Source: Halobacteriovoraceae bacterium (GTDB lineage Bacteria; Bdellovibrionota; Bacteriovoracia; Bacteriovoracales; Bacteriovoracaceae). From it: a stretch of 64,000 bases of DNA. Shown piece by piece: positions 26,279-36,750 of the stretch. Location of the stretch: NCBI GenBank assembly GCA_002712005.1, contig PASP01000015.1, positions 1 to 64,000 on the forward strand, read 5' to 3'. Numbering within the stretch: position 1 is the stretch's first letter; each line of letters opens with the position of its first letter. The translations under genes and the position numbers were made by a program. Below the pieces are notes generated by a model. The model was not told the DNA's origin and made no database searches. It worked only from the letters and a program-made list of their open reading frames with translations.

Positions 26279-27799
26279 TTAAAATTGAAAATATATAAAG
26301 GGTGAACCTCTTAGTGTTAACATTAGACAAGTGGTTAAGAGGAATCCACATAGAAAGCCAATAGCTCGGTCTGATAAAGAGTTAAAAATATAATGTTTAT
26401 TTTTAAGGAATAGGTCCTTTCCCAGACCAGGGTGCCTTTCTCCAATTATTTCTATCGTGTCAGGAAGTATATATAAAAGAAGAAAAGAAGCGACAACAAT
26501 TAGTAAGTCATTTAAGTTTGTGTAGGCGGGATTGTTTGTATGACCAAAATTCTGTGCTAGGAGCTTTGATTTTTCACCGAATATACTTATAAACCTAATG
26601 GGAAAAGTTATAGGGTCAATTAAGAATATTTTTCTGAGCAGAATATTTGCTGTTTTGACGTTTTCAGCTCTAAAGTAAACCCATGCAATAATGATATATA
26701 TATTTGTTAGTATGAAAAAAAAGGAATTAATAAGCTTATTTGGCTTAAGTTTTTTTGTAATGTTATCCCTGAATACATGATTAATACTTATGCCTAGTGC
26801 ATGTAGAGTTCCCCAAACTATAAACGTATAGCCTGCTCCATGCCATATACCTCCTATAAACATAGTTGTGAAAATGTTGATAATTTTTCTTATCTTTCCT
26901 TTTTTGTTACCACCTAGGGGGATATAAATATAATCCATTAAAAATCTTGAAAGAGTAATGTGCCATCTTTTCCAAAATTCAATTAAAGATAAACTACGAT
27001 AAGGTGAGTAAAAGTTAATAGGAAGTTTAATGTTAAAGATATATGAAACACCGATGGCCATATCGGCATATCCAGAAAAATCGAAATATAATTGGGCAGA
27101 ATATCCTAAAGCCCCTATCCAAGCACCTATAGTTGAAGGATCAAGTCCTTTGTGGGTCGTTTCAAAAACGTTAGCAACGATAGGGTCTAACGTATCAGCA
27201 ATAACTGTTTTTTTTATAATACCAATAGTAAATAATGTTATTCCAATTTTTAAATTTTCGTAATTTATTTGTATCTTTTTATTTTTTAGTGCAGGAAGAA
27301 TTTCACTATGATGAACAATCGGCCCAGCAATAAGTTGAGGGAAATATAAAACAAAAAAAGAGTAATCTCTAAAGGATATTGTAGAACCTTTTTTATCTAT
27401 ATTATCCATATGAAAAGCAATCTGTTGGAAAGTAAAGAATGAAATGGCTAGAGGTATAAAGGGATCAAACTGATTTTTGAGATCGAATAGATCTGGACCA
27501 AGATGTGTTAGTTTAAATAATATGAAGTTTAAATATTTATAAAAGATTAGTGGAATTAAATTTAATGATACTGGAAGCCAGATTCGAATATTTCGTGGAA
27601 GATTTTCCCTAATTCTATATAAGTAATAGTTTATTATAATCGAAGAGCCGATAAGAATAATATAAGGTGGATTCCAAAAAGCATAAAAGTATACAGATGA
27701 AAATAGAAGAGTATGAATTCTATATTTTATGGGAGTATATTTTATTAAAAAAATAAGTATAAAAGTAAATAAGAAAAAAGAAATAGAGCTAAATATCAT
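26279..27799 (-). CDS. MBOAT-family O-acyltransferase (AlgI-like)
   Basis: A 506-residue protein with 10 or more membrane helices and the MBOAT core: YFPQLIAGPIVHHSEILPAL, LYFDFSGYADMAIG, FWKRWHITLSRFLMDYIYIPLGGNKKG and the catalytic His in FIGGIWHGAGYTFIVWG. AlgI-type proteins pass acyl groups across the inner membrane to modify surface glycans. The SGNH-like protein encoded just upstream (9 bp gap) is the likely periplasmic partner, as AlgI works with AlgJ/AlgX. Confidence 0.92.
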   Translation of the reverse strand: MIFSSISFFLFTFILIFLIKYTPIKYRIHTLLFSSVYFYAFWNPPYIILIGSSIIINYYLYRIRENLPRNIRIWLPVSLNLIPLIFYKYLNFILFKLTHLGPDLFDLKNQFDPFIPLAISFFTFQQIAFHMDNIDKKGSTISFRDYSFFVLYFPQLIAGPIVHHSEILPALKNKKIQINYENLKIGITLFTIGIIKKTVIADTLDPIVANVFETTHKGLDPSTIGAWIGALGYSAQLYFDFSGYADMAIGVSYIFNIKLPINFYSPYRSLSLIEFWKRWHITLSRFLMDYIYIPLGGNKKGKIRKIINIFTTMFIGGIWHGAGYTFIVWGTLHALGISINHVFRDNITKKLKPNKLINSFFFILTNIYIIIAWVYFRAENVKTANILLRKIFLIDPITFPIRFISIFGEKSKLLAQNFGHTNNPAYTNLNDLLIVVASFLLLYILPDTIEIIGERHPGLGKDLFLKNKHYIFNSLSDRAIGFLCGFLLTTCLMLTLRGSPFIYFQF

Positions 27800-27808
27800 T
27801 GATGCCTA

Positions 27809-28939
27809 CTACTTTAAAATTTTATCTAAATAGGGACTGGGCCAAACTTGATAACTTTGAGATTGAATCCATTTCTTCCTGTCTCTTTTAATTTTTGAGA
27901 AATGAGACTCAATGTTTGATGAAGAAATAATAGTTCCAACATTTGGAGAGTTATCAATGATTTCTTTAAAAAGAATGTTTCCATAATTGAAAGAGAAGTG
28001 AGATGGCTCATGAAATAGAGAAGATCTTGAATCGACAATAGAGGAATAGGGTTTTGTAGACCGAATGAAATTCATATAATCCCATACTTTAATATTGGAG
28101 TAGTTTTGAACTGCTTTAATTGTGTCAACTCTGACTTTTTTCAACAACTCTTCTTTTTTAAATTTGAAAAAAATTTCATACAAAGAAGAGTGAAATGGAG
28201 AAAATACAATATGAAACTGTGTAGATGGGTGCGATTGTGCCACTTCTGTTAGAGTAGAAAACTCCTCTATGGAATTGAGTCCACTCTCTGAATATTGAAA
28301 ATCACTTACTAAGTACTTACTATAAATGTCTATCACTCGTTCATAGAGAAGTTTTGCGGTGTGATTTGAGCTCCAGTTTAGCGAGCCATTTACTTTTTGA
28401 TTAACGCAGTTTATATCTTGACTTATATACTTAATTAGGGTGTCGATAGAAAAGACTTTTTTCCATTCTTGAATATATATTGGCTCTCTTTCTTTTTTAC
28501 TTAGATATTGAATCCTATCTTCAGAGAAATTAGGAAGGTTAAGGTTATTTTTATCAAACATAGAAAAATCTAAAATGATGAAGACATGCCTGAGTGCCTC
28601 TTTATGATGAATGACCTTTAGATGGCTAAGAGTTTCATGTAAGTTAGCTCCAGGAAGACCAAGGTTAAAAACTTTGATCCCAAAATTATGTTCAATATGA
28701 TCTGGGTTTACTCCCCAGTATGTTCTTGAACTGCCAAGAAAATATATCTCTCTTTCTGACTGATCAGCCCAGTAAGGCTTATAGATACGCGAATCTATAC
28801 AGGCAGTCACTTCTTCATTGTCACTATACTGATGTAGTATTTTAACAGGATCAAAATATAAACCCGATATAATTGCGAGAATGAGTGCAAAAAAAGCACC
28901 AAAAAATAGAGAAAGGTAAAAAGTAGAATTTTCTTTCAT
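27809..28939 (-). CDS. membrane-anchored SGNH-like protein, partner of the MBOAT acyltransferase
   Basis: A 376-residue protein with one N-terminal membrane helix (about 7-28) and an extracytoplasmic domain. It shows block I-like FLGSSRTYWGVNP (Ser as possible nucleophile), NLGLPGANLHETL and, near the end, HEPSHFSFNYGNILF, where a histidine sits in the position expected for the last catalytic block. This arrangement resembles AlgJ/AlgX and DltD-like transferases. It forms a two-gene minus-strand operon with the MBOAT gene. Substrate not known. Confidence 0.65.
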   Translation of the reverse strand: MKENSTFYLSLFFGAFFALILAIISGLYFDPVKILHQYSDNEEVTACIDSRIYKPYWADQSEREIYFLGSSRTYWGVNPDHIEHNFGIKVFNLGLPGANLHETLSHLKVIHHKEALRHVFIILDFSMFDKNNLNLPNFSEDRIQYLSKKEREPIYIQEWKKVFSIDTLIKYISQDINCVNQKVNGSLNWSSNHTAKLLYERVIDIYSKYLVSDFQYSESGLNSIEEFSTLTEVAQSHPSTQFHIVFSPFHSSLYEIFFKFKKEELLKKVRVDTIKAVQNYSNIKVWDYMNFIRSTKPYSSIVDSRSSLFHEPSHFSFNYGNILFKEIIDNSPNVGTIISSSNIESHFSKIKRDRKKWIQSQSYQVWPSPYLDKILK

Positions 28940-29031
28940 TATATAATTAGGGTTTAATTAATTTAGAGTAACTCGAATTAAGTAAAGATGGCAAGGAAGC
29001 TTGTTATATTGTATGGTAAGGGCACTAGGGA

Positions 29032-30266
29032 TTGATAGTGAGGGTCATTTTGAAGTTAAGGGAAAAGATAATCTACCTAAATTACGATTTATGTTCAAGA
29101 GAATTTGATATGATAAACAGGTATTACCCTAAGAAATATCCAATTTTTCTAGAGGGGATTGTTAGGCTTTGCTATTTTAGCTTATTTTCGTTTTTTAAAA
29201 TTAACCTCTTAATTCCTCGTAATAAGCACCTTTTTCTTGTATGGACTCGTAACCAAAATGTAGCTTTATCACTTGTCGTAAATAAGGTAGATCATTCGTT
29301 GAAGGTTTCTTTCCATAACTTTAAAGAAACTGGCGTCTATAGGTTACCAGAATTTATATTTTACATTTTAGGGTGGGTGACACTTCCTTTTTCAATGCTT
29401 CAGTTACATGAAGTGGAAGCTAGGCAAAGGGTTCCACTGATTAGAAGGCTCGAGCGTCTTGCTGTTTCTGGATGTGCAATTTATGTTTGGAAGATTTTAC
29501 TAAGAATATGGAAGCCTTTAAGTGTAACTGTATCTAATGATCATAATATTTGGACAAGGTCTGTTCTTTTAGCATGTAGAGAAATTGGCATTAAAACGTG
29601 TTATATTCCTCATGGTATCACGAATTTAAAATTTCCACCTCTAGAGGCTGATTATTCTTTCTTAGATTCTGAAATTCAAAAAAAAATTATCGAAATAATT
29701 GCTCTAAAGTCATGGTTGTTGGCTCTGTTCGCTTTGAAGACAAAATTGCAGCATTCTCATTGGATGACTTTTCAGTAAAGAATGGTTTAGCAATATGTTT
29801 TAATGATCATGATTCAACTGAATTTATGTTCGATATGATACGTAAGGCTCTTGATCTAAAAAAATGGACTATATACGTAAAGATGCATCCTTCAGATAGA
29901 TATAGGTTTTCTGAAGTAGAGAACTTTTGCCTAGAAAATAATGCCGTTTTTATTGATCCTGCTTGTCCGGTTTATAATTATAGAGATAGATTAAAGATTT
30001 TACTTGCTGGTATCTCAGGAGTTCATGTGGATGCTTTAATGGCGGGGGGTACTCCTTGTACATTAAAATCGTGGTATCATGAGGACTATTACCAGTTGAT
30101 TGAAGATGATCTTCTATTTGTTTTTGAGTCGCTGGAGGAAATAAACTCTCTCTCAGATGAGGAAATCGCTCAAATTATGCAAAGTCGAGAAAAGCTAAAT
30201 GAACATCTAAAAGAAATTAATACTCTTCCTTCTGATAAGTTAGCTAGTTTTTACAAAAAACTTTAG
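29032..30266 (+). pseudogene. GT-B-type glycosyltransferase split by an A-tract frameshift
   Basis: The first part starts at TTG 29032 (TAAGGG upstream) and contains TVSNDHNIWTRSVLLACREIGIKTCYIPHGITN, like capsule/CDP-glycerol-type GT-B enzymes. At a run of nine A (29678-29686, codons CAA AAA AAA) this frame drifts into nonsense and stops at 29778. The other frame continues as KVMVVGSVRFEDKI, IYVKMHPSD, DRLKILLAGISGVHVDALMAGGTPC, the normal C-terminal half. A -1 shift at A.AAA.AAA joins them into about 411 residues. It is either a one-base deletion, or the product is made by ribosomal or transcriptional slippage. Confidence 0.72.
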
Positions 30267-30267
30267 C

Positions 30268-32244
30268 TTATGTATTTTTAAAACAGACATCTATCTTAGT
30301 ACTGCAGCTCTCTTTTACCTCAATGAGCATCATGATGGAATTGACTGGAAGAGTTGTTAGTTTAGTTCCCTGACAAGAAGCATGCCAGCCTTTGATGTAT
30401 TCTTGATTGAAAATGATCGAGCCACTTTTATGATTGGTTGTGATTTTAAAACAATTGCCATTATTCGTTTTATCAAAGCCTTTAATACGTAGATCTCCAC
30501 TGGTAGGAAAAGATGGCCTATTTTCGACAGATAAGATCGATTCTCCTTTTAGGATCTTTTGAGATAGGTTTTTGTAATAGTCTTTCTCTTTGTCACTATA
30601 TGTAGAGATTAAGACTTTTTTAGGGATGAAAAAAATAGGGAGAGGGTCTTTTATTTTGAATAGACTAAGAGGTCTAACCAGGTAATAGTCTTTCCATAAT
30701 CTACGTATGATTTTTTTTATAATATAGGGGGTTTTGGACTCACTTAAAAGAAGAGATGGGGTTGTATATACAGATTCATTCAGATAATTTATTTTTTTGT
30801 TACTAGTTATTATGTAGCCAACATTCGCAACTCTAAGGCCATCTAGATTATAGTTAAGCTTTTGATCATCTAAGCTTAAAAATACTTTGGTATGATTTAG
30901 TTTTTGATCACTTTGCAAAATGACATTTTTAATAAAGTTGTATCGACGGTAAGTCATTGATGGGGAAAGCCCTGTGAATTCTCTTTTATTGTATATATTA
31001 GGAAGGGCGGTATAAACACTATTGTAATCAGTAAATATTCGGAAGTTATTGTCGACTTTTGAAAAAAGATCTCGATGACTAAATAATGTAGCGGATCCAC
31101 CCCAGCCTGTACTTTGAGCAAATGAAGTTCTTGAGCTTATCTTAATTGCAATTGCAAAAAGAATTAGTAAAATTAAAAAGTTTGCTTTTTCGAAGCGCAT
31201 GATTTTAGGGGACAGTATAATTAAAATGAGAGGTGAACAGCTAAAAATAATCGACCATCTGTAGGTGCTTAAAATTCCAAAGTTTGTTTGAGCAGAAATA
31301 TGGTCAAGAAGAAATGGAGAATAAATGACAAAAAAAATAGTTAGGATGTAGGTAAAGGCCTTTCTTTTAGAGAGAGAGTTAAGAGTTAAGATAATTAAGC
31401 TTAGAATAAATATTGGGTTTGTGAACCTCTTGAATAGAATTGAAATGTCTGAAATTATCGTTGGGATAGAAGACCAGAAATCTTTTGTACTTTGAACATT
31501 TGCAAAAACTCTTGCGGAGTTTGATGAATCTTCAATAATTTTAAAAATAGAATAAGAGTTGAAGTAGAAGAGGGTGAAAAATAAAAATATAGTCACTGCT
31601 CCAGTAATTAATTCATTTTTCGTGAGATTAAATTCTTTCTTTTGTAATTTGATAGATGCAAATAAAACTATAGAAGTGAGGGGGAAGAAGATTGGAACCG
31701 ATATAGTCATTCCAATAACGAGGGTAAATATAATAATTATTATACTGTTTATATAATGTAAGTTACAGATCAGTAGAGCATAAGTTATCCAAACAGATAT
31801 TGAATGATCAATGCCTCTACCACCCAGAACCCAACCATAAGAATGATAACAAAGAATTGTCGCAAGAATAGATTTGCCGAGGATGATAGAAGTGCTTTCT
31901 TTTGAGTTCGTTTGAATAATTTTATATACGCCGATACTCAATGTACTGAGACTAAATAGTCTCAGTAATAAGCCTGCTGCAATTGGTCCAAATACTTCAA
32001 TTAATATCTGATAAGCGAAGATGTGGGGGACACCCATACCTTTGTTTTTTGGGTATCCTCCTGCCCACCCATAAAAAAAATTTGACGGCTCTTTCATGGA
32101 GCCAATTACATAGGGAATAAACCCTTCTATTTCATCATACCAGCCTAATGCAGAGAACTTCCCAAGAATCCAAAATGGAAATAGGGAAAAAAAGGAGATA
32201 AGTATTGAAATGAGAATATAATGGTGTTTAATTACTTTATTCAT
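30268..32244 (-). CDS. large polytopic membrane protein (GT-C/YfhO-like)
   Basis: A 658-residue protein with about 11-12 helices in residues 8-385, an acidic pair in the first periplasmic loop (LGWYDEIEGFIPY), and a C-terminal soluble domain ending in IIFNQEYIKGWHASCQGTKL, which resembles the GW-x-A closing strand of YfhO-type GT-C proteins. These use polyprenyl-phosphate sugars to modify extracytoplasmic glycans. It overlaps rfbA by one base, so they are probably cotranscribed. The family assignment is by topology and the C-terminal motif only. Confidence 0.6.
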   Translation of the reverse strand: MNKVIKHHYILISILISFFSLFPFWILGKFSALGWYDEIEGFIPYVIGSMKEPSNFFYGWAGGYPKNKGMGVPHIFAYQILIEVFGPIAAGLLLRLFSLSTLSIGVYKIIQTNSKESTSIILGKSILATILCYHSYGWVLGGRGIDHSISVWITYALLICNLHYINSIIIIIFTLVIGMTISVPIFFPLTSIVLFASIKLQKKEFNLTKNELITGAVTIFLFFTLFYFNSYSIFKIIEDSSNSARVFANVQSTKDFWSSIPTIISDISILFKRFTNPIFILSLIILTLNSLSKRKAFTYILTIFFVIYSPFLLDHISAQTNFGILSTYRWSIIFSCSPLILIILSPKIMRFEKANFLILLILFAIAIKISSRTSFAQSTGWGGSATLFSHRDLFSKVDNNFRIFTDYNSVYTALPNIYNKREFTGLSPSMTYRRYNFIKNVILQSDQKLNHTKVFLSLDDQKLNYNLDGLRVANVGYIITSNKKINYLNESVYTTPSLLLSESKTPYIIKKIIRRLWKDYYLVRPLSLFKIKDPLPIFFIPKKVLISTYSDKEKDYYKNLSQKILKGESILSVENRPSFPTSGDLRIKGFDKTNNGNCFKITTNHKSGSIIFNQEYIKGWHASCQGTKLTTLPVNSIMMLIEVKESCSTKIDVCFKNT

Positions 32245-33113
32245 TAGCTATTTCCTAAAACTAGCTTCAAGTAATTACTGTATTGATTAGATGGCATACT
32301 TTCTAAGGTTTTTTTCAAATCGTCTCTAGAGATAAAACCTTTTCTAAAGGCAATTTCTTCTAGGCAGGCTATATTTAATCCTTGTCTTTTTTCAACTGTT
32401 CTTACAAAGTTTGAAGCATCATTCATACTATCAAATGTTCCAGTGTCTAGCCACGCTAGACCTCTTCCCATTTCTTTAAATTTAAGCTTTTTCTTTTCAA
32501 GGTAAATTCTATTAATATCTGTTATTTCTAACTCTCCTCTTGGTGAAGGTTGAATTTCTTTAGCATATTCAATGACATGGTTGTCATAGAAATATAGTCC
32601 CGTTATTGCGTAGTTGGATTTAGGCTTTTCTGGCTTTTCCTCTAAGCTTAAAATATTATGAGAAGAGTCAATTTCGGCAACCCCATATCTTTCGGGGTCA
32701 AGAACATAATAGCCAAATATGAGAGCGCCCTCTTTTAGGGTGGAAGCATCTTGTAGTTGGTTGGAGAAGCCTTGGCCGTAGTAAATATTATCTCCAAGAA
32801 TTAGAGCAACCTTGTCTTCTCCGATAAAGTCCTCTCCGATAATAAAAGCTTCTGCAATCCCACGCGGTTGACTTTGCTCTCTATAGGAAAGTCTTATTCC
32901 AAACTTTTCCCCTGACCCAAGAAGTCTTTCAAATAAAGGTCTGTCTTCTGGCTTGGAAATGATAAGAATGTCTCGTATACCTGCAAGCATCAGTGTTGAA
33001 ATAGGATAATATACCATTGGTTTATCGTATATAGGGAGTAGTTGCTTAGAGACCACTAGAGTTGAGGGATGGAGCCTTGTTCCATTACCACCTGCGAGAA
33101 TAATGCCTTTCAT
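32244..33113 (-). CDS. rfbA: glucose-1-phosphate thymidylyltransferase, RfbA
   Basis: A 289-residue enzyme making dTDP-glucose from glucose-1-P and dTTP. Motifs: MKGIILAGGNGTRLHPST, KQLLPIYDKPMVYYP, LILGDNIYYGQGF, EKPEKPKSNYAITGLYFYD and RGLAWLDTGTFDSM. Length is standard. Its product feeds rfbB at 44737, which lies 11 kb away on the other strand instead of next to it. rfbC and rfbD are missing, which argues for a dTDP-4-amino sugar rather than rhamnose. Confidence 0.96.
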   Translation of the reverse strand: MKGIILAGGNGTRLHPSTLVVSKQLLPIYDKPMVYYPISTLMLAGIRDILIISKPEDRPLFERLLGSGEKFGIRLSYREQSQPRGIAEAFIIGEDFIGEDKVALILGDNIYYGQGFSNQLQDASTLKEGALIFGYYVLDPERYGVAEIDSSHNILSLEEKPEKPKSNYAITGLYFYDNHVIEYAKEIQPSPRGELEITDINRIYLEKKKLKFKEMGRGLAWLDTGTFDSMNDASNFVRTVEKRQGLNIACLEEIAFRKGFISRDDLKKTLESMPSNQYSNYLKLVLGNS

Positions 33114-33314
33114 AATAATCCTAAATTATTTTGTAAAGAAACCCCTTCTTTAACTCTTATGACCTGTATATCAACTGACTTAGTATACTAGAGGTTAAAG
33201 AGGAATGATGGATTTGTTGTGTTATTTTTTGCGTAACCCTTATTTGTTTTGTCTACATTAATAAATTGTTCTAGTATTGACCACATTGATTTGTATTTTA
33301 AATGGAGACTTATC

Positions 33315-34613
33315 TTGGGTGTTGTTGAAAAATTAAAAAGTTGTGAAGCTGTAGTTGGAATTATAGGTTTGGGCTATGTTGGGCTTCCTTTGATGTTACA
33401 ATATTCAAAGCATAATTATAAAGTGATTGGCTTTGATATAGATAAAGAGAAATCTGATAAGCTTAATTCTGGAGAATCATATATTGAGCATATCTCTTCA
33501 GATGAAATTGGAAACGCTGTAAAGGCTGGTTTTTTGGCCACGACTGATTTTTCTAAAATAAAGGAAGTCGATGCAATTATTATTGCTGTTCCAACGCCAA
33601 TAAATGAATATAAAGAACCTAATTTATCATATATTGAAAGTACCTTAGAGGCAATTCTTCCTCATTTGAGAGAAGGGCAGGTCGTTTCCCTTGAGAGTAC
33701 GACTTACCCTGGTACGACAAATGAAGTTTTGAGGCCTCGAATTGAAGAAAAAGGCTTTCGCTTAGGTGAGAACTTTTTTCTCATTTTCTCTCCAGAAAGA
33801 GAAGACCCTGGTAACCCTCACTTTACAACACGTACAATCCCAAAGGTCGTTGGAGGAGAGACCAGCCGTTGTTTAGAGGTTGGAATCGCATTATATGAAG
33901 GAATTATTGATAAAGTTGTCCCTGTAAGCTCTACAAAAGCAGCTGAAATGACTAAAGTTTTAGAAAATACTCATAGAGCGATCAATATCGGACTTGTAAA
34001 TGAGTTGAAGATAGTTGCAGATAAAATGGGGATTGATATCTATGAGGTTATCGATGCAGCTTCAACAAAGCCTTTTGGGTTTACGGCTTACTATCCAGGG
34101 CCAGGGATTGGTGGCCACTGTATTCCGGTGGATCCATTTTATTTAACATGGAAAGCTAGAGAGTTTGGATTGCACACTCGCTTTATTGAAATTGCTGGAG
34201 AGATAAATGATTACATGCCAGAGTATGTAGTTAATAAAACACTATTAGCCTTGAACGAAAGAGAAAAACCTGCAAAAGGGAGTAATATTCTTGTTTTAGG
34301 TATTGCGTATAAAAAGAATGTGGATGACGTAAGAGAGTCCCCTTCTATTAATATTATGGAAAAGCTTATCTCGCTAGGAGCAAATGTTTCCTATAGTGAT
34401 CCTCATGTTGAGTCATTTCCTAGTATGCGTAAGCATCACTTGGATTTGGAGAGTGTTCCATTGTCAAAAGAATCTTTAAGAAGATTTGATGCCGTAATAT
34501 TAACAACTGCTCATGATCGTTTTGATTATAGCCTAATTGAAAAGGAATCAAACCTTATAATTGATACAAGAGGAAAATTTGATAAGAGGTTAAAAAACAT
34601 AGTTAGGGCTTAG
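33315..34613 (+). CDS. UDP-N-acetylhexosamine 6-dehydrogenase (WbpA/TviB family)
   Basis: A 432-residue nucleotide-sugar dehydrogenase: [18 protein letters not shown] (NAD motif), [58 protein letters not shown] and the catalytic Cys in [16 protein letters not shown], followed by the C-terminal UDP-binding domain ([20 protein letters not shown]). The motif set matches UDP-GlcNAc/UDP-GalNAc dehydrogenases rather than UDP-glucose dehydrogenase. TTG 33315, preceded by GGAGA, gives the usual length; a longer frame from 33249 has no family support. Confidence 0.88.
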   Translation: MGVVEKLKSCEAVVGIIGLGYVGLPLMLQYSKHNYKVIGFDIDKEKSDKLNSGESYIEHISSDEIGNAVKAGFLATTDFSKIKEVDAIIIAVPTPINEYKEPNLSYIESTLEAILPHLREGQVVSLESTTYPGTTNEVLRPRIEEKGFRLGENFFLIFSPEREDPGNPHFTTRTIPKVVGGETSRCLEVGIALYEGIIDKVVPVSSTKAAEMTKVLENTHRAINIGLVNELKIVADKMGIDIYEVIDAASTKPFGFTAYYPGPGIGGHCIPVDPFYLTWKAREFGLHTRFIEIAGEINDYMPEYVVNKTLLALNEREKPAKGSNILVLGIAYKKNVDDVRESPSINIMEKLISLGANVSYSDPHVESFPSMRKHHLDLESVPLSKESLRRFDAVILTTAHDRFDYSLIEKESNLIIDTRGKFDKRLKNIVRA

Positions 34614-34650
34614 TTTATTTATTAATCATTAAATCAATATAGAGAAAAAG

Positions 34651-35889
34651 TTGAAGCTGTTAAATATTAGAAATACTGAAGTATTAACTACAGATGGTAA
34701 TGGGTCTCGACTTTTTCGGTCTGGAGCTCTAAGTAAGTATATTAATGATAATGAAGATGAGATTGACCTTGTATGGATTATCTCGTCGTTTGATCACTAT
34801 AATAAGCACAATAGGAGTCCAGAGGAAATTCAAAGAGAAGAAGTCGGTCTCTATGAAAAAGTAAAAATGCTTAAAACTCCTGGCTACAAATCAAATTTAT
34901 CTCTGTTGAGGTTTTGGGATCATTGTGTTTTTGGCTTCAAGCTATTTTTTGAAATCTTAATCCATCATAGAGATGCAAAGATTCTTTATTGTGGTTATCC
35001 AACAATAGAGTCGTCTTTTGTCACTGTTTTCTTAGCTAAAATTATCGGCGCTAAATCTATTATTGATATTAGAGACAAATGGCCAGATGTTTTTTTTGAA
35101 GGAAAAGGAAGACGATCAACTATTTTGAAATTATGTTTTTTACCGTACTTCATTGGACGTAATTTTATTTTTAAATATTGTGATTCTATCGTTGCAGCTA
35201 ATCAAAGTTTCTTAGATTGGGCATCCTTTGTTTCAAAGAGGTCTTCTCTAAAAATGAAGAAGGATGCAGTATTCCCAATTGGCTATACAATTCCAACTCT
35301 TGATAAACATAGTTCTTATTTTGAGGAAGTGAAGCAAATGTACGAGGTTACTGACGATGAACTCATTTTTGCTTTTGGAGGTACAATAGGCACAATGTTT
35401 GACTTTGAAACTATCAAGCAAGGTCTCGACATTTTTGATAAATATAATATTGCATACAGACTATTTATGTTCGGAGATGGGGATTCATTACATCAAGTTA
35501 AAGAACTATTTTCATCTAACTCGAAGGTGATATTTTTAGGAAGAGTAAACTCTACTGCTTTATTTTCGTTTTACACAAATGCTGATATATTAATTGCCCC
35601 TTACATTCAGACATCAAACTTTCTTGAACATATCCCTAATAAGATTTCAGAATATTTAGCAGCAAAAAAGCCAATTTTAACAAGCTTATCTGGGCTTGCA
35701 GGTAAGCTCTTAGAATCCGAAGAATGTGGCCATATATACAGAAATCCTCAAGAGTTCGCAGATTGCCTACAAAAAATAGATAAAAAGAAATCTATAGAAA
35801 TGGGGAATCTTGGTTACGATTTATATCTTAATAATTATCAACTTGATGCAATAAATAAAAAAATAGTTAGGCATTGCTCAGAAATTTAA
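34651..35889 (+). CDS. GT4-type glycosyltransferase
   Basis: A 412-residue GT-B protein. The N-domain has DGNGSRLFRSGALSKYI and ILYCGYPTIESSFV; the C-domain has FAFGGTIGTMFDFETI, VIFLGRVNSTALFSFYTNADILIAPYI and IPNKISEYLAAKKPILTS, with the conserved glutamate (NKISEYLA) that binds the sugar nucleotide. It starts at TTG 34651. Its TAA overlaps the TTA stop of the convergent PhyH gene (shared TTAA). Confidence 0.85.
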   Translation: MKLLNIRNTEVLTTDGNGSRLFRSGALSKYINDNEDEIDLVWIISSFDHYNKHNRSPEEIQREEVGLYEKVKMLKTPGYKSNLSLLRFWDHCVFGFKLFFEILIHHRDAKILYCGYPTIESSFVTVFLAKIIGAKSIIDIRDKWPDVFFEGKGRRSTILKLCFLPYFIGRNFIFKYCDSIVAANQSFLDWASFVSKRSSLKMKKDAVFPIGYTIPTLDKHSSYFEEVKQMYEVTDDELIFAFGGTIGTMFDFETIKQGLDIFDKYNIAYRLFMFGDGDSLHQVKELFSSNSKVIFLGRVNSTALFSFYTNADILIAPYIQTSNFLEHIPNKISEYLAAKKPILTSLSGLAGKLLESEECGHIYRNPQEFADCLQKIDKKKSIEMGNLGYDLYLNNYQLDAINKKIVRHCSEI

Positions 35890-36656
35890 TTCTTCTTTTG
35901 AAGCAGTGTTTCAAAATTCTTTTTTTGCTTTTTATTAGTGAAAAAGTACACAGTTAGTGCGTAGCGAAATCCAGAGTCCAATGGCTTTCCGCGGTGAAGA
36001 CCTTTAGTATCAGTTAAAATAATATCTCCCGCTTTTGCAGTACATTCTAGTATTGATTCATTCAAGCTATTAATTTCTTCAACAGAAAACCTTGTTTTAC
36101 TTAAGTTAAAAGGAAGTTTTATTTTAAAGAATGTTTTGTGGCTCTTGGGGATATACTGAAAAGGACCACTCTTTTCGTTCACATCACTTAAGTACATGAT
36201 TGATTTAAACTGATGAGAGTGAGCCGAGTCTCTGTGCCAACCTCCACCAGAGCCAATATTTCCTTCCTTATATGAGATTTTAGCTGCTAGAATGAAGTAC
36301 TCTTCAAGAGATGTTTGAAGATACAATTCTCCAATATTTTTTATAAAGTTAAAGGGGATTAATTCTTTGAATTTTGTATTAAGTTGATTTGCCCCATATA
36401 TTCTAGAGTCTGCACCTTCAGGATCATTCCATATATTAACATTTTGACTCTGGTTTTCTAAAAGGTCGTCAATACAGCTTTTAAGTTCGGTAACTTTAGT
36501 AGGCTCTATCTGAGAAGGTAAATGAAATATTCCATTATCATATAAGCCCTTGAGACACTTTTCATTTTCTGGGCTTACTTTTGAAAAAAAAAGAGTTCTG
36601 AAAGAGTTTAGTTTATAGATTGAAAAGATAATAAATTCTTTAATATAGTTGATCAT
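35886..36656 (-). CDS. phytanoyl-CoA dioxygenase (PhyH) family Fe/2OG oxygenase
   Basis: A 256-residue protein with the iron-binding HxD in GGGWHRDSAHSHQFKSIMY, a conserved GPFQYIPKSHK, and the distal His and 2-oxoglutarate-binding Arg in TDTKGLHRGKPLDSGFRYALTVYF. All metal and cosubstrate positions appear intact. PhyH proteins hydroxylate small molecules or sugars. It is the first of three such enzymes in this 8-kb stretch. The N-terminal 20 residues are hydrophobic-aromatic, but not a clear signal peptide. Substrate unknown. Confidence 0.82.
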   Translation of the reverse strand: MINYIKEFIIFSIYKLNSFRTLFFSKVSPENEKCLKGLYDNGIFHLPSQIEPTKVTELKSCIDDLLENQSQNVNIWNDPEGADSRIYGANQLNTKFKELIPFNFIKNIGELYLQTSLEEYFILAAKISYKEGNIGSGGGWHRDSAHSHQFKSIMYLSDVNEKSGPFQYIPKSHKTFFKIKLPFNLSKTRFSVEEINSLNESILECTAKAGDIILTDTKGLHRGKPLDSGFRYALTVYFFTNKKQKKNFETLLQKKN

Positions 36657-36750
36657 TAGTAGACCTCTAGACTTTTATTTTAATCTGATAAAGTTTAGAC
36701 TGTTGAATATAAAATATGAACAACTTTAAGGCTCTATTAATATTAAAAAC

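Noticed and set aside
33249-33314. N-terminal extension of the UDP-HexNAc dehydrogenase
   Set aside because: Family members start at the Rossmann motif, and TTG 33315 has GGAGA upstream.
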